This document shows, piece after piece, positions 63,016 to 64,000 of a DNA stretch of 64,000 nucleotides; within the stretch, counting starts at the first letter, position 1, and each line of letters starts with the position of its first letter. A program made the translations under genes and the position numbers. Source of the DNA: Pseudomonas sp. SCB32. Lineage in GTDB: Bacteria > Pseudomonadota > Gammaproteobacteria > Pseudomonadales > Pseudomonadaceae. Under the pieces are notes generated by a model. It did not search any database and was not told where the DNA came from. It saw only the letters and a program-made list of their open reading frames with translations. The stretch spans positions 1,426,001 to 1,490,000 of the forward strand of contig NZ_CP045118.1 in NCBI RefSeq assembly GCF_009189165.1. The letters are read 5' to 3'.

Positions 63016-64000
63016 ATGTCCCACAAGAATAAAAAGGTCGATGTATTCCTGATCACCATGAGCCTGGTAGCCGTCCTGCTCACCGTGATCGGCCTGGCTG
63101 CCTACCCGGCAGAGGCGGAACACGCGGCCAATCAGCTGTTCGAGTTCTCCACCCGTTCCTTCGGTACCGCAGTCCAGCTGCTGATCTTCGGCAGTTCGCT
63201 GGCGGTGCTGTACATCGCTTTCAGCAAGTACGGAAACATCCGTCTGGGCAGCGGCAAGCCGGAATACTCCACCGCCACCTGGGTATTCATGTTCATCTGC
63301 GCCGGCATGGGCTCCTCGACCCTCTACTGGGGGGTAATGGAGTGGGCCTACTACTACCAGTCGCCCGGCCTGAACATCGCTGCGCAGTCCCGTGAAGCCC
63401 TGGAATACAGCGTCAGCTACTCGTTCTTCCACTGGGGCATCAGTGCCTGGTCGATCTACGCCCTGGCGTCTCTGGCCATGGCCTATCACTTCCATGTGCG
63501 CAAGAAGAGCGGCCTGAACCTGGCTTCCATCGTCGAGGCCGTCACCGGCTTCAAGGCCACCGGCCCGGTGGGTCGCCTGGTCGACCTGATCTTCCTGCTG
63601 ACCATGATGGGCGCGCTCACCGTATCCCTGGCGCTCACCGCATCGACCCTCACCCGTGGCCTCTCCGGCCTGGTCGGCACCCCGGACACCTTCACCGTGC
63701 AGGTCATGGTGATCGGCATGATCGCCGTGCTGTTCTCCCTGAGCTCCTACATCGGCATCGACGGCGGCCTGCAGAAGCTGAGCAAGATCGTCTGCTACGG
63801 CGCCCTCGTGTTCGCCGCGGTGGTGCTGCTGGTCGGTCCGACCCAGTTCACCATCAACAACACCGCCAACGGCATCGGCCTGATGATCCAGAACTACGTG
63901 CACATGAGTCTGTTCACCGACCCGGCGGGCGATGGCGCGTTCACCCGTAACTGGACGGTGTTCTACTGGCTCTGGTGGGTGTCCTACGCACCGGGCGTGG
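63016..64000 (+). CDS. BCCT-family betaine/carnitine/choline transporter, 5' part
   Basis: The gene runs off the right edge; 328 codons are visible. ATG 63016 has GGAGAC 9 bases upstream. The protein starts [20 protein letters not shown] and has about seven membrane segments, including [17 protein letters not shown], the Gly-rich helix 5 region of the family, and [20 protein letters not shown]. Members use sodium or proton gradients, or exchange, to import quaternary ammonium compounds. The context with D-malate dehydrogenase points to carnitine. Confidence 0.9.
   Translation, partial: MSHKNKKVDVFLITMSLVAVLLTVIGLAAYPAEAEHAANQLFEFSTRSFGTAVQLLIFGSSLAVLYIAFSKYGNIRLGSGKPEYSTATWVFMFICAGMGSSTLYWGVMEWAYYYQSPGLNIAAQSREALEYSVSYSFFHWGISAWSIYALASLAMAYHFHVRKKSGLNLASIVEAVTGFKATGPVGRLVDLIFLLTMMGALTVSLALTASTLTRGLSGLVGTPDTFTVQVMVIGMIAVLFSLSSYIGIDGGLQKLSKIVCYGALVFAAVVLLVGPTQFTINNTANGIGLMIQNYVHMSLFTDPAGDGAFTRNWTVFYWLWWVSYAPGV

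Noticed and set aside
1..64000. tRNA, rRNA, CRISPR arrays, intact insertion sequences or prophage
   Set aside because: No direct-repeat/spacer pattern, no transposase or integrase reading frame and no tRNA-like cloverleaf with CCA-proximal arm was recognised.

Overview
This 64-kb window is chromosomal DNA of a GC-rich gammaproteobacterium, almost certainly a Pseudomonas from the P. aeruginosa lineage (P. nitroreducens/P. citronellolis-like rather than P. aeruginosa itself). The evidence is the order lepA-lepB-DUF4845-rnc-era-recO-pdxJ, then icp, a Lon-family protease, AraC regulators, putP, LysR/azoR, a very large penicillin-binding protein and an amino acid permease. As I recall it, that order matches the PA0767-PA0789 stretch of P. 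aeruginosa. No rRNA, tRNA, CRISPR array, intact prophage or insertion sequence was seen.

Layout. 1-9240 holds housekeeping genes: translation and signal peptidase, RNA processing, DNA repair, vitamin B6 and tRNA wobble modification (cmoAB), then lysoplasmalogenase, a periplasmic binding protein and a chagasin-like protease inhibitor. 9240-10380 is a repeat-rich block with no credible gene. 10380-17050 carries the Lon protease, two AraC regulators, a truncated DUF815 ATPase and the proline symporter PutP behind a long structured leader. 17177-32541 has a sugar/drug exporter, a LysR/azoreductase pair, an SMR pump, a 1038-residue bifunctional PBP, a ProY-like permease, LemA and an HtpX-like protease, and an isochorismatase-like hydrolase facing a GlxA-type regulator. 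32770-33402 is a small RelE-type toxin-antitoxin module. 33964-38499 is a run of eight same-strand small enzymes with no recognised pathway.

38496-45287 holds a TorF porin and an exported amidohydrolase with a divergent LysR, a membrane diguanylate cyclase, and a LysE exporter behind an AraC gene. 46226-46963 is a gene graveyard with fragments of a permease, an FAD amine oxidase and a PucR regulator. After it come an orphan glutamate-synthase-like flavoprotein, serine dehydratase, and a LuxR/nitrilase/permease group that looks like uptake and hydrolysis of an amide or nitrile. The end of the window has divergent metR/metE, an alpha/beta hydrolase, and a LysR-D-malate/tartrate dehydrogenase-BCCT transporter group that suggests carnitine catabolism continuing past base 64000.

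The least expected signal is a non-coding repeat of about 300-360 bases, seen three times (9402-9706, 50351-50708, and inverted at 10046-10282). It can fold into several helices around a three-way junction. Base pairs that differ between copies change in a compensating way, so pairing appears to be selected. It co-occurs with a second, 65-base repeat module at two of the loci.
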